In this document: piece after piece, positions 61,701 to 64,000 of the stretch
How the letters are laid out: each line of letters begins with the position of its first letter
Position numbering within the stretch: position 1 is the first letter of the stretch
Assembly: GCF_016756615.1 (NCBI RefSeq)
Contig: NZ_AP023262.1
Span: 1,982,501-2,046,500, forward strand
Direction: 5' to 3'
DNA: 64,000 bases
Source of the DNA: Mesorhizobium sp. L-8-3
Lineage (GTDB): Bacteria; Pseudomonadota; Alphaproteobacteria; Rhizobiales; Rhizobiaceae
Made by a program: the position numbers and the translations under genes
Notes under the pieces: model-generated
Told to the model about the DNA's origin: nothing
Seen by the model: the letters and a program-made list of their open reading frames with translations, nothing else
The model's database searches: none

Positions 61701-63542
61701 GATGGGGCGGCCGAAGGCGTTCTCCAGTTCCATGTCGTGGACGAAGACGGTGTCGTGATCGGCGTCGCCGACCTCGAAGGTGCGCTCGCTGATCACGCGG
61801 AAGCCGATATTCTCCAGGAGCGGAACGCGCCGCGACAGGGCCACCGGCGCGCCGAAATGATAGATCTTCAGCGAGGCCTGTTCCGGCTTCTCCTCGGCAT
61901 GCCGGTAGTAGTCGATGGCGATCGGGTTGTCCGGCCCGACCTCGGCGATGCAGCCGGCGTCGACCAGTGCCTCGGCAGGGGTGAAGGAGCCGCGATAGCT
62001 TTCCGGGAACCGCCTGGCGATCTCGGCGAGCCCGGTACCGGCGCCGGACTCGGCTGCGGCCTCGCGCAGCCCGTCCTCCCAGGTGCGTACGATGTCGCGA
62101 ATGCCGGCTTCCAGCGTCGTTTGCTCGACTTTCGGTGTCTTGCCGCCGGAGCGGCCGATGATGAAATGGACGCGTGCCAGCCCACCCTCCGGAAAGGCCG
62201 GGTAGTAGGCGGAGAGGCGGCCGTCGAACTTGTCCTTCAGGTAGGCGCCGACCCTTTCGCGCACGACCGAATCGTAGCGGTCGCGCGGGACGAAGACGAG
62301 CACCGAGACGAAGCGGTCGAACTGGTCGACACGGACGAGCGCGCGCACGCGCGGCCGCTCGCCCAGCGCCAGGATCGCCATGGCATGCTTGCGCAGCTTG
62401 GGCACCGCGACCTGGAACAGCTCGTCGCGCGGATAGGATTCCAGCACATTGATGAGGGCCTTGCCGGAATGGTCGTTCGGATCGAAGCCGGAACGGGCGA
62501 CGACCGCCTGCGCCTTGGAACGCAGATAGGGGATCTTCATCACCGAGCGCGTGTAGGCCGTGGAGGTGAAGAGGCCGACGATGCGCAGTTCACCGGAAAG
62601 CTTGCCCTTCTTGTCGTAGGTCTTGACGCCGACATAGTCGAGATAGGCCCGGCGATGGACGACCGACTTGGCGTTGGCCTTGGTGACGATCAGCGGGTCG
62701 GGCCCGTGCAGGAACACGCGGATCTCGGGCGTCGTCGTGACCGCCTCGGTTCCGCGTCTCAGCACCAGCACGTCGGGGTCGGCGAGGATGCCGAGGCCGG
62801 GTTCGTCGGCGCGCTCCAGGGTTCCGCTCTTCTCGCCGCCCGAATATCTGAACTCGCGCATGCCGAGGAAGGTGAAATTGTCGTCTCGCAACCATTCGAG
62901 GAAGGCGATCGCCTCGCCGACATCGTCCTTGTCGAGCGGCACGGGCGCATAGCGGAATTCCGAGATGGCCTGGTCGAGGCGCGCCAGCATCGGCTTCCAG
63001 TCGGTGACCGCGGCGCGGACCTGGTCGAGGATCTTATGCAGCCTTTCGCGCAAGCCGGCCGCGTGCTGATCGGAGATCTGCCCGACATGGACATGGATGA
63101 CGCTGACACGGTCCGGATCGCCCTTGGCATGGGCGGCGTCGCCGAGGATGTCGGTGATCCCGTCGCGGCCGCGCTTCACGGCAAGCACGGGGTGGACGAC
63201 GAACATGGCCTCGCCGGCGCTGTCCGTCACTTCGCCCAGGATCGAATCGAACAGGAAAGGCATGTTGTCGTTGACGACGGTGATGACCGTCACCGGCCGG
63301 TCCTGGCGCTCCACCTCCCGGCCGTTGTCGACGGCGACGACACTGGAGCCCTTGCGATGCCTGGCGACCGCCTGCCAGGCGAGCGCGGCAGCCTTATCGA
63401 GGTCGGCCGGCGCATAGGCCGCCACATCCTCGGCCGCTGCGCGGTCGAGCAGATATTCGGCCAGCTTCCCGGCCGCTCCCCCACGCTTGTCGGAGGCGGA
63501 CGCCCCCTTGACCACAGCCTTGGATTTCTGGCTGGCAACCAT
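58761..63542 (-). CDS. gdhB: NAD-specific glutamate dehydrogenase, large (180-kDa) class
   Basis: The 1593-residue enzyme deaminates glutamate to 2-oxoglutarate with NAD+. It belongs to the large bacterial class: a long N-terminal regulatory half with ACT-like modules (VTVITVVNDNMPFLFDSILG), then the catalytic domain. FGPVARGGLRWSDRAQDYRT carries the substrate-binding region, VIVPVGAKGGFFPKRLPAGG the catalytic Lys and VVGVGDMSGDVFGNGMLLSE the NAD site. The length is close to the usual 1600. Start chosen at MVASQKSKAV, matching the family. It is monocistronic. Confidence 0.94.
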   Translation of the reverse strand: MVASQKSKAVVKGASASDKRGGAAGKLAEYLLDRAAAEDVAAYAPADLDKAAALAWQAVARHRKGSSVVAVDNGREVERQDRPVTVITVVNDNMPFLFDSILGEVTDSAGEAMFVVHPVLAVKRGRDGITDILGDAAHAKGDPDRVSVIHVHVGQISDQHAAGLRERLHKILDQVRAAVTDWKPMLARLDQAISEFRYAPVPLDKDDVGEAIAFLEWLRDDNFTFLGMREFRYSGGEKSGTLERADEPGLGILADPDVLVLRRGTEAVTTTPEIRVFLHGPDPLIVTKANAKSVVHRRAYLDYVGVKTYDKKGKLSGELRIVGLFTSTAYTRSVMKIPYLRSKAQAVVARSGFDPNDHSGKALINVLESYPRDELFQVAVPKLRKHAMAILALGERPRVRALVRVDQFDRFVSVLVFVPRDRYDSVVRERVGAYLKDKFDGRLSAYYPAFPEGGLARVHFIIGRSGGKTPKVEQTTLEAGIRDIVRTWEDGLREAAAESGAGTGLAEIARRFPESYRGSFTPAEALVDAGCIAEVGPDNPIAIDYYRHAEEKPEQASLKIYHFGAPVALSRRVPLLENIGFRVISERTFEVGDADHDTVFVHDMELENAFGRPIDLADGGALFEEVFLSVWRGLNDNDGYNALAQTAGLRAAEIAVLRAYGRYLQQAGIPQSQDFIATALNRYPELARGLYQLFVARFDPAAEDGEVTARHLKAKIRDELEAVPSIDDDTIIRRFLNLIESSLRTNYFASVMSSDGVSLAIKLDSKAITGLPEPRPWREIFVYGPEVEGVHLRFGPVARGGLRWSDRAQDYRTEVLGLVKAQQVKNAVIVPVGAKGGFFPKRLPAGGSRDTIFEAGKQAYVNFVSSLLSVTDNLEGDRVVTPDKVERRDGEDPYFVVAADKGTATFSDTANAISERHGFWLDDAFASGGSAGYDHKKMGITARGAWEAVKRHFREMDRDIQTTPFTVVGVGDMSGDVFGNGMLLSEQTKLIAAFDHRDIFIDPAPDAAASFAERKRMFDLPRSSWQDYDKAKLSPGGLVASRSQKSIALSPDAAAAIGLARTTATPAEIMSAILKAPVDLLWFGGIGTYVRATSETNADVGDRANDAIRVTAAELQAKVIGEGANLGVTQRARIEFGLKGGACNSDAIDNSGGVNSSDVEVNIKIALAGAMRKGALTRPARNKLLAEMTGEVADLVLANNYQQTLAISLVSRRGLAELPHQARFMTALEQRGLLDRAVEQLPSPAALAEREARGEPLTRAEIGVLLAYAKIVLFSDIVDSGLPDDPHFDRDLLDYFPERMAKKYAEEIRGHRLRREVIARVVANDLVNRGGPTFVNRLQDLTGRSAADVVRAFTIVRDGFGLAGVYRDIDALDNKIDGQAQLDFYATAGRLIVAATAWLLKNDRDDTPMETRIAELRDARKALEPKLDSLLPAFMRERLDERRHGFFKAGAPEPLAAQLAALTVAELLPDIALVSRNSGADLVVSAKAFFAASDAFRIARIEDAARGLQPSDYYDGLALSRANDMIGAARRGIAVSALSSFGQAADSVAAWLEAGGERVARTRERLQALTEGGELTVSRLSVAAGLMSDLTGL

Positions 63543-63675
63543 GGCGTCTCTGTCCCTCTCGCCGCATGCTTTTGGACTATCGTAGCAGATGATGCCGGTT
63601 TTACGACCCATCGCGGTGAAAATGCGGAACCTCGATGAAGTGCAGATGACGGGGCAAGACCCGCGATGCGCAAAT

Positions 63676-63705
63676 AAAAAGGGCGGCACGAGGCCGCCCT
63701 TTTTG
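63676..63705 (-). terminator. Rho-independent terminator after the Bax inhibitor-1 gene
   Basis: GGGCGGC-ACGAG-GCCGCCC with AAAAA before and TTTTT after, so it is active in both directions. On the minus strand it ends the Bax inhibitor-1 transcript, 20 bp past that stop codon, and separates it from gdhB. Confidence 0.92.
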
Positions 63706-63723
63706 TTTGCCTGTCTGCCCTGC

Positions 63724-64000
63724 TTATTCGCGGTTGCCCAGGAATTGCAGCAGGAAGGTGAACAGGTTGATGAAGTCGAGATAGAGCGTCAGCGCGCCCA
63801 TGATGGCCTTGCGGCCGGCGACCAGAACGTCGTCGCCCTCGAAGTACATCTCCTTGATCTTCTGCGTGTCGTAGGCGGTGAGGCCGGCGAAGACCAGCAC
63901 GCCGATCGCCGAGATGGCGAACTGCAGGGCCGACGACTGCAGGAAGATGTTGACCAGCATCGCTATGATCAGGCCGAACACGCCCATGATCAGGAACGAG
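63724..64000 (-). CDS. Bax inhibitor-1/YccA-family membrane protein, C-terminal part
   Basis: The C-terminal 91 residues of an integral membrane protein extend past the right edge. AIGVLVFAGLTAYDTQKIKE is the BI-1/TMBIM signature, with the conserved Asp of the YDTQ motif. ALTLYLDFINLFTFLLQFLG forms the last helix and ends in the typical short tail GNRE. Homologues act as pH-sensitive calcium leak channels or associate with FtsH. The N-terminal helices lie outside the window. Confidence 0.93.
   Translation of the reverse strand, partial: SFLIMGVFGLIIAMLVNIFLQSSALQFAISAIGVLVFAGLTAYDTQKIKEMYFEGDDVLVAGRKAIMGALTLYLDFINLFTFLLQFLGNRE

Noticed and set aside
59211..63638. Open frame of 1475 codons opposite the NAD-glutamate dehydrogenase
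   Set aside because: Composition is that of an antisense shadow; all recognisable motifs belong to the minus-strand GDH.

Overview
The window is GC-rich chromosomal DNA of an alphaproteobacterium, most likely a Hyphomicrobiales member near Mesorhizobium/Phyllobacteriaceae. The evidence is an imuA-imuB-dnaE2 cassette behind an alphaproteobacterial LexA box (GTTC-N7-GTTC), a two-cysteine alphaproteobacterial porin, rhizopine-type mocDEF genes, DUF1013, DUF1192 and DUF1674 proteins, a 180-kDa-type NAD-glutamate dehydrogenase, and intergenic palindromes of the rhizobial type. I saw no rRNA, tRNA, CRISPR array or intact insertion sequence.

Region by region. 0-3.3 kb: SOS mutagenesis cassette and a small zincin. 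3.3-8.3 kb: accessory DNA with a fulvocin C-related Cys-rich protein beside an AT-rich stretch, a 65-codon gene behind a CueR-type promoter, wreckage of a mer-like operon, a porin and two small secreted proteins. 8.3-14.6 kb: an OmpR-type two-component system and a copper island (cueR, copZ, copA) with three more CueR-type promoters. 14.6-19.4 kb: glycine-zipper lipoprotein, histidine kinase remnant, HdeD protein, an Lrp regulator divergent from a class V aminotransferase, a TPR protein and a 70-bp perfect palindrome. 19.4-25.4 kb: branched-chain 2-oxoacid dehydrogenase operon preceded by a PanB-type gene. 25.4-33.3 kb: mocDEF-like oxygenase genes divergent from a LacI regulator and a sugar/inositol ABC importer. 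33.3-38.6 kb: IS630 debris, then a nitrate/nitrite ABC importer behind a sigma-54 promoter and an NtrC-like site, ending in a truncated nirB. 38.8-41.3 kb: purE-purK and two divergent DUF465 proteins. 41.5-47.7 kb: a type I secretion operon with its RTX-type substrate. 48.4-64 kb: mainly housekeeping genes (MFS, ArsR, quinone oxidoreductase, DUF1013, heparinase-like, rsmB, htpX, SDH assembly factor, NAD-GDH, Bax inhibitor-1).

How the parts work together. CueR probably senses Cu(I) and fires four promoters whose 19-bp spacers are the MerR-family hallmark. Three serve cueR, copZ and copA. The fourth lies 7 kb away before a tiny Cys/His-containing protein with no assigned role, which I consider the best lead to something undescribed. 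The LacI/ABC/mocDEF cluster looks like uptake plus oxidative O-demethylation of a methylated cyclitol such as a rhizopine. The nitrate operon looks nitrogen-regulated but has lost its downstream nitrite reductase. A hairpin repeat sits directly after the stop codon of three unrelated genes in the same sense, as if it were a mobile terminator or mRNA 3'-end module.
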